From Bacteroidia bacterium (lineage in GTDB: Bacteria > Bacteroidota > Bacteroidia > Bacteroidales > Paludibacteraceae), in the NCBI GenBank assembly GCA_021152555.1, contig JAGKVE010000001.1, forward strand, positions 31,304 through 95,303: a DNA stretch of 64,000 nucleotides, written 5' to 3'. Of this stretch, positions 42,237 through 50,193 are shown one piece after another (the first letter of the stretch is position 1; the number at the start of each line of letters is the position of its first letter). The translations under genes and the position numbers were made by a program. The notes below the pieces were generated by a model. It searched no databases and had not been told where the DNA came from. It saw only the letters and a list, made by a program, of their open reading frames with translations.

Positions 42237-44081
42237 ATGAATGATTTATTACGCCGCACACATAAAAAAGAATATATCAATATTTTAAAAGCGCGGGATT
42301 TCTACTTTGATCGCTCTCGACAGTGGAGTTATGTATCCTTGTTCTTGACGATATTCCCTCCTGTCATGCTGGCTATTTCATACTTGCCATTTTTACCCCA
42401 TTATGCCATAATAAATGATGCACGTGATATTATAATTGGCGTGTTGAGTATTATTTCTTTTTTAATTATTCATTTTGTTGCAAAACGCGAGATTGATGAT
42501 AATTTAGAAATATCTAATGCTCTGCGAGAAAAATATGATTGCCTAGTGCTTCGTATTCCTGAAAATCTGTTTGCATACTCAATAAAAGACATAACGCCCT
42601 ATTTATCAAAAGCAGAGTTTATTAAGGATTACTATAAATATGAAGTGTGGTATGAAGAAATATTTGGAGATAATGATGCCAAAAACGCAATATGTGCGCA
42701 ACTTGATAATATTTTATACACTTATCATGTTTACCGTGAATATAAAAAATATATATATGGCGGTTTGATAGTAATATTAATTGTATCGCTTCTTTCTCTC
42801 AATTTCGGAATTACGGTTTTCGTATTGGTGCTATTATCGCTTTTTAACGCTGTGCAATATTATATTGAGAGCCTTACCACTACTAATGCCCTAATTAAAC
42901 GAAATAGCCAAATAGTGCAAATTGTTCGGGCGAATAAAGAGAAGTTACTCTCTGAACTGGATAAGAATAATATGGATTTCATTCGAATGTTACAGGATGT
43001 TGTAATTGCTAATAGAGACCAAAGTCTATTTATTCCTAAACATATCAGAGATGAATATTTAAAGGAAAATAGTATGTTTTATAGAGATCTGAATGAATTT
43101 AAGGCTATTTTCCAGGCCAACACAAATGTTACCATCCCTGCATCAGCAAGCGATTTGGACATATATAGTTTGGATGAAAAAGAATTGATAACTATTCAGG
43201 ATGTACATGACAGACTTTATGAGATGATGAAACGTGTCTCTTCTATTTTTGAAAAGCATGATATAAAATATACATTAGATGGAGGAAGTTTAATTGGAGC
43301 GATGCGTAATAATGGATTCATTTTCTGGGATGATGACATCGACATTGCAATTCCGACATGTGATGGGATGTTAGAACGAGCAAAACAAGTACTTCGTGAA
43401 GAAGTTGGAGATCAATTTGATATCCAAGATTACATATCAGACCCATATTATTCCCCGAGATTATCTAATTTCAGAATTCGAGATAGACGTAGTTTTATTA
43501 GTGAAAAAGATAGCCAATTATACAGAAAATATACTTCTCGGGGATTGTTCATAGATGTGTACGCATACTCGCCTATCTTATGTAACAAATGTATAGATTC
43601 CATTTTTAGAATGGTTTTTATTCATCCGCTCCATATATTATTACGCAACTACGAAAACCGCTATCCAATAGTATGTGCTAAGAATCCCAAAAGAGAAAAA
43701 CTCTATTTGGCTCGATTTGTACGAATAAAAGAAGTGTACATATTATTAACAGAATGGTATGAGAAACATGCTACGAATGACGAATACTACGCTTATATGC
43801 CTAATTATATAGAAAACATCTGTCATCCCGGACCATATATAGCACGCGAAGATTTATATGGAAATCAAAAAAGACACAAATTTGAGGGGTTGCATTTACC
43901 TATCCCTAGCAATGCAGACTCTGTATTAACGGCTTTTTACAAAGATTGGAAAAGCTCACCGTATAAAACGATAGATGAACTAAAGAAAGAGGATGAAAGG
44001 CAATGGTTTAGCAAAAACGTATTTAAAGTAAGCGTTATGAAACATATCGACCACGCTACTTTATTAAATCCTAAGTCCTAA
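42237..44081 (+). CDS. S-4TM-like membrane domain fused to a LicD nucleotidyltransferase-fold domain
   Basis: Residues 1-230 resemble the S-4TM module, a pore-forming effector known from SMODS/CBASS antiphage systems. An entry helix with ARDFYFDRSRQ precedes TM1 (32-52) and TM2 (63-82). A soluble stretch with EISNALREKYDCLVLRIPEN follows, then TM3 (173-188) and TM4 (190-208). Residues about 310-600 form a LicD domain: LDGGSLIGAMRNNGFIFWDDDIDIAI, with D348-G-G-S and D365-D366-D367-I-D369 as likely metal ligands. LicD proteins transfer phosphocholine or phospho-sugars. The gene is far AT-richer than thrS or the AAA gene, suggesting transfer. Fusion of these two parts is not one I know. Confidence 0.72.
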   Translation: MNDLLRRTHKKEYINILKARDFYFDRSRQWSYVSLFLTIFPPVMLAISYLPFLPHYAIINDARDIIIGVLSIISFLIIHFVAKREIDDNLEISNALREKYDCLVLRIPENLFAYSIKDITPYLSKAEFIKDYYKYEVWYEEIFGDNDAKNAICAQLDNILYTYHVYREYKKYIYGGLIVILIVSLLSLNFGITVFVLVLLSLFNAVQYYIESLTTTNALIKRNSQIVQIVRANKEKLLSELDKNNMDFIRMLQDVVIANRDQSLFIPKHIRDEYLKENSMFYRDLNEFKAIFQANTNVTIPASASDLDIYSLDEKELITIQDVHDRLYEMMKRVSSIFEKHDIKYTLDGGSLIGAMRNNGFIFWDDDIDIAIPTCDGMLERAKQVLREEVGDQFDIQDYISDPYYSPRLSNFRIRDRRSFISEKDSQLYRKYTSRGLFIDVYAYSPILCNKCIDSIFRMVFIHPLHILLRNYENRYPIVCAKNPKREKLYLARFVRIKEVYILLTEWYEKHATNDEYYAYMPNYIENICHPGPYIAREDLYGNQKRHKFEGLHLPIPSNADSVLTAFYKDWKSSPYKTIDELKKEDERQWFSKNVFKVSVMKHIDHATLLNPKS

Positions 44082-44228
44082 CCTCTTCCCTTTGAATCAT
44101 CAATATTCTTTGGATACCCACACATTTTTGCAGGGATTTTTGTCTACAAGGGAAGGACATTGGTAACAAATAATTTTGAATAAAAATCACCCAATGAGGG
44201 GAATTGGGGGCAAAAAATGTGAATTATT

Positions 44229-44260
44229 TTTGTCCATATCAATTATTTTTTGTACTTTTG
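44229..44260 (+). promoter_or_regulatory. Promoter of the first LRR gene
   Basis: TTTG at 44229-44232 and TACTTTTG at 44253-44260, 24 nt before the ATG. It separates the LRR genes from the S-4TM/LicD gene. Confidence 0.6.
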
Positions 44261-44283
44261 CAGACGAAAGTAAACATTGACAA

Positions 44284-45291
44284 ATGAAGCCTATCTTTAG
44301 ATATATTCTCGTTATAACTGCATTGATATGCGTGCAGGGGGCTTTTGCAAAGAACAAAGCTCCCAAAACTATACTCATCAATAGTATCTATTATCAGCTC
44401 AATGAGGAAAAGAAAACGGCAACCGCTGTTGCGGCACCTCCTGACAAGAAGGGGAAAATAACCTATCCCGAGCATGTAATCTTTCCTGACACCATAACCT
44501 ACAAAAAGCAAAAGTATGTGTTTCGCACAATTGATACCGACGCGTTTTTTGTAAATCAGGATATTAAACGCATTACTGTTCCGAATACCCTAACCTATGT
44601 GGATTGTTATACACTTTCGCTTTGTACCAAACTGGAATGGCCGGTATATAATGACAAGGAATTTATATATTTGCCCTCTGAATATACAAAATCTCATTCT
44701 GATTACGCTATCCCGGAAGGCATAGAGACTATTAAATCATGGGCTATTTGTAATCTGTACGACGATTTTTCTTTAACCATGCCCAATTCTGTTACAACTA
44801 TAGAGCCTTTCGCAATTAATGACTGTTGGTATCCTCTTTCTGTTTCTATTTCCACGAATGTAACTGTAATTAGTACCGGCGCTTTTTGGAGGTGTGCTCT
44901 CAAATCAATAACCATCCCGAATAATATTAAAATTATTGAAAGCGGAGCTTTTGCGGATTGCCAACTGGAAAAGATTACTTTGGGAACAGGGATAGAGGTA
45001 ATAGCAGCTAATGCTTTTCACGATAATTATAAAAGATATGAAGGGGGGCCGCCAATGGAAAAATTGGACAAAAACGGACAGAGACAATATACTATCCGTG
45101 AGATTACTATTTATCGCGAAACACCCCCTGAAGTAGAAGGGCATTTTGAATTGGTACCTAATCAGAAGGAAATAATCCTTTATGTGCCTTTTTACAGCGT
45201 TGACAAGTACACAAACCACCCTGAGTGGGGCAAGTTTGACGTCCGTCCTATTCCTCCCGTAAATGATATCATGTTAACCTACATGCGCTAA
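44284..45291 (+). CDS. Exported BspA-like leucine-rich-repeat protein
   Basis: A signal peptide (MKPIFRYILVITALICVQGAFA) is followed by LRR_5/BspA-type units of about 23 residues with pattern x-I-P-x-x-V/I-x-x-I-x-x-x-A-F: IPEGIETIKSWAI, MPNSVTTIEPFAI, IPNNIKIIESGAFADC, LGTGIEVIAANAF. It ends with the FELVPNQKEIILYVPFYSVDKY segment typical of these proteins. 335 residues. It probably acts at the cell surface in binding or adhesion. It has its own promoter; a related, larger gene follows. Confidence 0.85.
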   Translation: MKPIFRYILVITALICVQGAFAKNKAPKTILINSIYYQLNEEKKTATAVAAPPDKKGKITYPEHVIFPDTITYKKQKYVFRTIDTDAFFVNQDIKRITVPNTLTYVDCYTLSLCTKLEWPVYNDKEFIYLPSEYTKSHSDYAIPEGIETIKSWAICNLYDDFSLTMPNSVTTIEPFAINDCWYPLSVSISTNVTVISTGAFWRCALKSITIPNNIKIIESGAFADCQLEKITLGTGIEVIAANAFHDNYKRYEGGPPMEKLDKNGQRQYTIREITIYRETPPEVEGHFELVPNQKEIILYVPFYSVDKYTNHPEWGKFDVRPIPPVNDIMLTYMR

Positions 45292-45347
45292 TTTAAGTAA
45301 TATCTTTATATAAAAGTTGCGCCCGACACAAATTTAGGGCATTTATC

Positions 45348-48300
45348 ATGAGAAAACTTTTTACTCTCTTGTTTGCGGTTTTAGCAAGCGTAGGAACGTT
45401 GTTTGCTTGGGATTATGAGCGAGTTCAAATCGGCGATTTGTATTACAACCTTGATGTCGCCAATCAAACGGCAGAGGTAACCTCGCAGAATAGTGATTCT
45501 CCATTCTGGTCAACCAATATCACTACCGCCGATATTCCCTCTTCTGTAACTTATAATGCAGTTACCTACAGTATCACAAGCATTGGAGACCGTGCTTTCT
45601 CTAATTGCAGCGGTTTGACCTCTATTACCTGCGAGGCGACTACACCGCCAGCATGTGGAGAATATGTCTTTTTGGAAGTTAATAAAACCATCCCTCTCTA
45701 CGTGCCTGCAGAGAGTGTGGAACTTTACAAAGTGGCTGATGTATGGAAAGAATTTACGAATATTCAGGCGATTACAAAAACTACAAATGCAGCCGAATTA
45801 TGGCCACTTATCATGGACAACCAAACCTACAGCAATTTAGAGCAGTACATTGTAAGCGATTTGCGTCCTGATGAGGTCGAAAATCATTTTGAGATTTTCC
45901 CACATGATGATGGCAAGGGGACTTATACAGCCGATTATACATCCGGATTAAATTCATGTGGCAATAATGACGGATATTTTGCGCTTAGTGTAGAATCGTT
46001 CGGATGGGCGGGGTGCGGATTTCGCATGGAAAAACAAACTTCTATATCTGCTCTGCAATCTCTAAAGGAGGCGATCGTAACAAATCCTGACAACTATTAT
46101 TTGCATCTTTCTATCAAATCCACAGATTCCTATAGTCATTGTTTTTATATAATGGGCAATGAGGCTACCAAGTTCGTGCTTGGCAACAAATCTGTATATG
46201 ATGGCCCTGTTTATAGCGATTTCGAACGCGACGGGAAGTGGCATGAATTCTATATTCCGCTTGCGCAGTATGCTTCTGCTCTTGATACGACAGATTTTTC
46301 AGCTGGGGGATACGCATTTATCGCATTTACCGAAGGTGTTTCCGGTGCTAAATTACATCTGGATGCTGTTTTTTTCTGCGATGCTGAGTTTAAAGATGGA
46401 AAATTCTTATTACCTTCATCAGGCAAATGCGGCGATAATCTGGCGTGGAAATTTGACCAACAAACGGGAACTCTGACAATCAGCGGTTCAGGCGCGATGT
46501 ATGACTATTCTTATCAAAATAAAGCACCATGGCAAGACTATAAAGAAGCTATCCGTTCAATCGTGTTGCCGAATGGACTTACTACGATAGGCGCATGGAC
46601 ATTCAACGAATGTAGTAATCTTTCTCAAATATCTATACCGCAAAATGTCACAAGCATTGGAAATTCTGCATTTTATGGATGCGGCAGATTGAGTTCATTC
46701 ACATTACCTGAGAGTGTTACTTATGTTGGCTGGTGGGCATTTACAGATGATACTTTACTCACTGAGCCGATCTATAATTCGCATGTATTTGCTTATATGC
46801 CCAAAGGATATACCGGCGAGTATAACATTCCCGAAGGGATAGAAATGATTGCCGGGCACGCATTCTTTGATAGCAAAAACCTCACGGCTGTTACTATCCC
46901 CTCAAGTGTCAAATATATATACAATGCAGCCTTTACCGGATGTTGTAATTTGCAGACAATAACTTGCAAGGCAACTACCCCTCCTGCTCTGGAAGAAGCC
47001 GTTTTCTGTGACACGGGAGCAACATTGTATGTTCCGGCTAGCAGCGTCAATGACTATAAGGCTTCTACTGACCAATGGAAAGACTTTACGAATATTCAGG
47101 CGATAGGCAGCAATCCTGAAGATACCACATCAGGTAAGTGCGGTGACAACTTGGCGTGGACATTTGACCAACAAACGGGAACTCTGACAATCAGCGGTTC
47201 AGGCGCGATGTATGACTTTACGGAGGATAATATGCCATGGGCAAATCACATCGCAGCCATAACATCTATTGAGTTGCCGGACGGACTGACTACTTTTGGC
47301 GCCAATGCGTTCCGTAACTGCGCCGGCGTACAGGCCATCCAAATACCAACGTCACTAACCGCCAGTGGCAATGATGCATTCTATGGCTGTACAGGCATCA
47401 AAGAGGTACACGTGTATAATCTCAAGGGATGGTGCAATGTGCAGTTTGGTAATGCCTATAGCAATCCGCTGTTCTATGGCCAGTTGCATATGTTAGATGA
47501 AACGACACCGACTACCACCTTGCGTATTACCTCGGATATTACAGACCTCGGCCACGCGTTTGACAACTACACATTCGAGGCCATCGAGATAGAGGACATC
47601 GCTTCGTTCTGCACAATGACCTCTACTGTCCGTGCACATACGATTTACCTGAACGGCAAATTAGTGGAGCACTTGGTTATCCCTGAAGGCGTTACATTGA
47701 TCCGTGCGCACGCTTTTGCGGAAGCTACGTGTCTCAAATCGGTCACTTTACCGACCACAATGACACAGATTGGGGTAAATACTTTCGGAGGATGCAGCAA
47801 CATTGAGTATCTTACTATCAAGGCCGCTCAACCGCCCGTAATAGACTCTACCACATTCGATGGAGTGAACCACGCTATTCCGGTAAACATTGCGTGCAGC
47901 AGTCTGGATAGGTATATCAGTGCCGAGCATTGGAGCAAGTTCACCAATTTTGTCGTTCCTTCCTACAATATAGTGAAAAACGACAGTATTTATGAGAATA
48001 CTGCATATTCATGGCGCGGACGGGAAATCAAAACGGATAGTTGCGGTATATTCCGTTACGCAGATTCGCTGAGGACTGTTGATGGCTGTGACAGTATCAT
48101 TGCGCTCGTTCTTACTATCAATCCGATTCCGGCATATACTGTTACCGTCACTGCTGACGACGAACAGGCAGGAACGGTAGCCGGAGGCGGTATCTTCAAG
48201 ATGGATTCCGTAGTCACGCTTACTGCTACAGCTAATGACGGATACGTGTTTGCCAAATGGAGCGACGGTTCTACGGATAACCCGTATATCTTTACTGCTA

Positions 48301-48818
48301 AAGAAGATGTAGAGCTCGTTGCTTACTTTCTCAAGGATCAGGCAGAAGAAGCCGAAGTGACGGAGCCGCAGGTTATGCCGACAGACAGCAACGTGGTTAT
48401 CACATGGCCTGTTATCGAAGATGCCGTTGTTTACACGATAGAAATAAAGAAAGATGGCGAACTCATCTGCACACTGCTGTTCAATGAAATGGGTCAATTG
48501 ATTAAAATTGTCTTTGCCGCCCCTGCACGTCAAGGAGAAAACAAGAGAATGCCTGCTGCCACAAGGACTGCTAACGGATGGCAATATACGATTAGCGGTC
48601 TTGACCCGAATACGGAATATACGTATATCGTCAAGGCACAGAAAGCGGACGAAACAGTCATTTATGAGAAGTCCATTGATTTTGTTACCGACAATGCCGA
48701 AGCCATCGGTAATGTACAAAGGGACGATGTACAATGTACAAAGGTGCTCCGCGACGGACAACTCTATATAATTCGCGGAGATAAGACTTACACCGTAACG
48801 GGGCAAGAAGTCAAATAA
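45348..48818 (+). CDS. Large exported BspA-like LRR protein with bacterial-repeat and FnIII-like C-terminal parts
   Basis: 1156 residues with signal peptide (MRKLFTLLFAVLASVGTLFA). LRR_5 units occur in three blocks (about residues 60-145, 360-580, 600-860), each LRR block closed by a VPA(E)SV.YK-type segment. Two blocks begin with the same module GKCGDNLAW.FDQQTGTLTISGSGAMYD. Residues about 925-985 match the internalin-like bacterial repeat (VTVTADDEQAGTVAGGG, YVFAKWSDGSTDNPY). An FnIII-like domain (about 995-1110) and a tail KVLRDGQLYIIRGDKTYTVTGQ, common in Bacteroidales surface proteins, complete it. A GTACAAT/GTACAAA tract intrudes before that tail (NVQRDDVQCT). Confidence 0.85.
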   Translation: MRKLFTLLFAVLASVGTLFAWDYERVQIGDLYYNLDVANQTAEVTSQNSDSPFWSTNITTADIPSSVTYNAVTYSITSIGDRAFSNCSGLTSITCEATTPPACGEYVFLEVNKTIPLYVPAESVELYKVADVWKEFTNIQAITKTTNAAELWPLIMDNQTYSNLEQYIVSDLRPDEVENHFEIFPHDDGKGTYTADYTSGLNSCGNNDGYFALSVESFGWAGCGFRMEKQTSISALQSLKEAIVTNPDNYYLHLSIKSTDSYSHCFYIMGNEATKFVLGNKSVYDGPVYSDFERDGKWHEFYIPLAQYASALDTTDFSAGGYAFIAFTEGVSGAKLHLDAVFFCDAEFKDGKFLLPSSGKCGDNLAWKFDQQTGTLTISGSGAMYDYSYQNKAPWQDYKEAIRSIVLPNGLTTIGAWTFNECSNLSQISIPQNVTSIGNSAFYGCGRLSSFTLPESVTYVGWWAFTDDTLLTEPIYNSHVFAYMPKGYTGEYNIPEGIEMIAGHAFFDSKNLTAVTIPSSVKYIYNAAFTGCCNLQTITCKATTPPALEEAVFCDTGATLYVPASSVNDYKASTDQWKDFTNIQAIGSNPEDTTSGKCGDNLAWTFDQQTGTLTISGSGAMYDFTEDNMPWANHIAAITSIELPDGLTTFGANAFRNCAGVQAIQIPTSLTASGNDAFYGCTGIKEVHVYNLKGWCNVQFGNAYSNPLFYGQLHMLDETTPTTTLRITSDITDLGHAFDNYTFEAIEIEDIASFCTMTSTVRAHTIYLNGKLVEHLVIPEGVTLIRAHAFAEATCLKSVTLPTTMTQIGVNTFGGCSNIEYLTIKAAQPPVIDSTTFDGVNHAIPVNIACSSLDRYISAEHWSKFTNFVVPSYNIVKNDSIYENTAYSWRGREIKTDSCGIFRYADSLRTVDGCDSIIALVLTINPIPAYTVTVTADDEQAGTVAGGGIFKMDSVVTLTATANDGYVFAKWSDGSTDNPYIFTAKEDVELVAYFLKDQAEEAEVTEPQVMPTDSNVVITWPVIEDAVVYTIEIKKDGELICTLLFNEMGQLIKIVFAAPARQGENKRMPAATRTANGWQYTISGLDPNTEYTYIVKAQKADETVIYEKSIDFVTDNAEAIGNVQRDDVQCTKVLRDGQLYIIRGDKTYTVTGQEVK
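46451..46506. repeat. 56-bp exact direct repeat inside the large LRR gene, copy 1
   Basis: Identical over 56 bp to 47162-47217. It encodes FDQQTGTLTISGSGAMYD, at the start of an LRR block. Confidence 0.9.
47162..47217. repeat. 56-bp exact direct repeat inside the large LRR gene, copy 2
   Basis: Second exact copy, 711 bp downstream of the first and in the same frame, so recombination between the copies would remove 237 codons without a frameshift. Confidence 0.9.
48713..48745. repeat. In-frame GTACAAA/GTACAAT tract near the end of the LRR gene
   Basis: GTACAAAGGGACGAT, then GTACAAT, then GTACAAAGG. A second tract of the same unit begins at the stop codon (48818-48847). Confidence 0.75.
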
Positions 48819-49191
48819 TGTACAAAGGTACAATGTACAAGGGGGACTCGGCATGTATCGGGACAGAGCATCCTAGAGGGACGTGAGTGATGGGTGACGG
48901 GTGACGGGGTGACACCCTTTTCCTAAAACTATACACACCCACGCGCGTGTGTGAGAATTATAAACGAGGGCGTCACCCTGTCACCCCGTCACCCTAAGCA
49001 GCCGGATGACATCCGGCACAATGGACGAAATGAAAGCCGGCATTCAATGCCGGGGGAACGGACATACGAAAAAAGGACGGGACGCAGATGTCCGTAATGC
49101 GAACGAGATGCGAACGGTATTGACGGCTAAACGGAGCGGCGCAAGCGCCTGTAGAAAAAGGAGATATTCGCTGGATCTTTAAGCTGCTGAT
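48819..49191. other. Gene-free spacer with GTACAAT repeats and three inverted repeats
   Basis: No coding region is supported. After a GTACAAT tract it holds a 16-bp perfect inverted repeat (GGGTGACGGGGTGACA at 48899-48914 and its complement at 48979-48994). The arms are themselves built of GGGTGAC heptamers and enclose a smaller CACAC...GTGTG palindrome near 48935-48952. Two hairpins follow (GCCGGATG/CATCCGGC at 49000-49017; CCGGCATT/AATGCCGG at 49037-49053). The long stem could terminate the LRR gene transcript or that of the opposing methyltransferase gene. Confidence 0.7.
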
Positions 49192-50052
49192 TTACAAACC
49201 TAACCGGCGGAACTCGGCGAGGACAATCGCTGTGGCAATAGAGACGTTGAGACTCTCCGAAGTCTCGGCGTCTTTTGGATATGAAGGGATACGGATAGGA
49301 TGCGTGACAAACTTGCGGACCTCAGGAGAGATGCCGTTGCCCTCGTTGCCCATGATGATAACTGCAGGACCGTTTGCACTGAAAGACCGCTCTGCTGTTA
49401 GACCGCTATGCTGCAGGACCGCTTCGCTGTCAGGCCGTCCTGCGGACTGTAGGACTTCATACATGTCTTTACCATCCAGAAGCGTGCCGTAAATCTTAAT
49501 TTGTGATTGGTGATTGGTGATTTGTGATTGTAACCATGCGGGCAGGTTGACATAATGCACCCGTACTCTTGCCAAAGCGCCCATTGTGGCTTGAACAACT
49601 TTCGGATTATAGCAATCAGCCGTATCTTGGGAACAGACTATATCATGTACGCCGAACCAGTCACAGGTGCGGATAATCGTACCTAAATTGCCGGGGTCCT
49701 GAATGCCGTCCAACGCGAGCACAAGCCCGCTATCGGTGATTGGTGATTGGTGATTGGTGATTGGTTTCTTGAAAACACCGATTACGCCTTGAGGCGTACG
49801 CAGACCGGACATCTGAGATATCTCAATGGCAGACGCCGTGAGATGACCGGCTTCGCCTGTAAGACCGATACGCTGTAAGACCGTTGGCACTATAAGACCG
49901 TCTTCGACTATAAGATAGACCAACTCAAAGGCTTTTGCCAGTTCGGAGACACATTTCTCTCCTTCGGCAACAAAAAGCCCCAATTCGTCACGGTACTTTT
50001 TCTGCTGCAAACTTTTAATAAGTTTGACCTGCGCTTTACTGATTTTTTCCAT
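49192..50052 (-). CDS. TrmH/SpoU-family RNA 2'-O-methyltransferase with four repeat insertions
   Basis: The start at 50052 (MEKISKAQVKLIKSLQQKKYRDELGLFVAEGEKCV) is preferred because the longer in-frame start at 50103 lies upstream of the promoter -7 box. Knot motifs: LVLALDGIQDPGNLGTIIRT, ADCYNPKVVQATMGALARV, AVIIMGNEGNGISPEV and IRIPSYPKDAETSESLNVSIATAIVLAEF. The protein has four in-frame insertions: two GGTGATT heptamer tracts (ITNHQSPITD; QSQITNHQSQIKI) and two GACCG elements (VLQRIGLTGEAGH; AGRPDSEAVLQHSGLTAERSF). All lie outside the SAM-binding knot. It methylates rRNA or tRNA ribose; the target is unknown. Confidence 0.92.
   Translation of the reverse strand: MEKISKAQVKLIKSLQQKKYRDELGLFVAEGEKCVSELAKAFELVYLIVEDGLIVPTVLQRIGLTGEAGHLTASAIEISQMSGLRTPQGVIGVFKKPITNHQSPITDSGLVLALDGIQDPGNLGTIIRTCDWFGVHDIVCSQDTADCYNPKVVQATMGALARVRVHYVNLPAWLQSQITNHQSQIKIYGTLLDGKDMYEVLQSAGRPDSEAVLQHSGLTAERSFSANGPAVIIMGNEGNGISPEVRKFVTHPIRIPSYPKDAETSESLNVSIATAIVLAEFRRLGL
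49384..49456. repeat. GACCG modular element in the TrmH-type gene, copy 1
   Basis: Four to five modules on the plus strand, opposite to the gene direction, while nrnA carries them in the gene direction. The hairpin GTCC-TGC-GGAC is included. Confidence 0.8.
49497..49533. repeat. GGTGATT/TTGTGATT heptamer tract in the TrmH-type gene, copy 1
   Basis: About four heptamers, in frame. Confidence 0.8.
49735..49766. repeat. GGTGATT heptamer tract in the TrmH-type gene, copy 2
   Basis: Four perfect GGTGATT units, in frame, directly next to the LVLALDGIQDPGNLG motif. Confidence 0.88.
49845..49915. repeat. GACCG modular element in the TrmH-type gene, copy 2
   Basis: Four modules, GACCG + variable + CTGTAA or CTATAA, in frame. 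Confidence 0.8.
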
Positions 50053-50072
50053 AATCCCACTGATTTCCGGCA

Positions 50073-50104
50073 CAAAAGTAGTAAAAAATTTGCACATATG
50101 CAAA
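50073..50104 (-). promoter_or_regulatory. Promoter of the TrmH-type gene
   Basis: TTTGC (50104-50100) and TACTTTTG (50080-50073) on the minus strand. Its -33 box is one half of a 16-bp near-palindrome shared with the divergent tamL promoter. Confidence 0.65.
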
Positions 50105-50120
50105 AAAAAGTGTAATTTTG
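50089..50120 (+). promoter_or_regulatory. Promoter of the tamL-like gene, divergent
   Basis: TTTGCACATATGCAAA (50089-50104) serves both directions. The plus -7 box is TAATTTTG (50113-50120). Confidence 0.65.
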
Positions 50121-50167
50121 CACGCTAATTATGTTGGGTAAACTGCGCACATACGGGAAGATGAGGA

Positions 50168-50188
50168 GTCAGGAATCAGGAATCAGGA
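50168..50188. repeat. CAGGAAT heptamer tract in the tamL leader
   Basis: Nearly three units, GTCAGGAATCAGGAATCAGG, just before the chosen start codon. Confidence 0.75.
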
Positions 50189-50193
50189 CAAAA

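Noticed and set aside
48009..48854. A 281-codon minus-strand frame across the end of the LRR gene
   Set aside because: The plus-strand frame has clear LRR and bacterial-repeat structure; the antisense frame has none.
48890..49060. Inverted repeats as ends of an insertion sequence
   Set aside because: There is no transposase or target-site duplication and the space between the arms is only about 65 bp.
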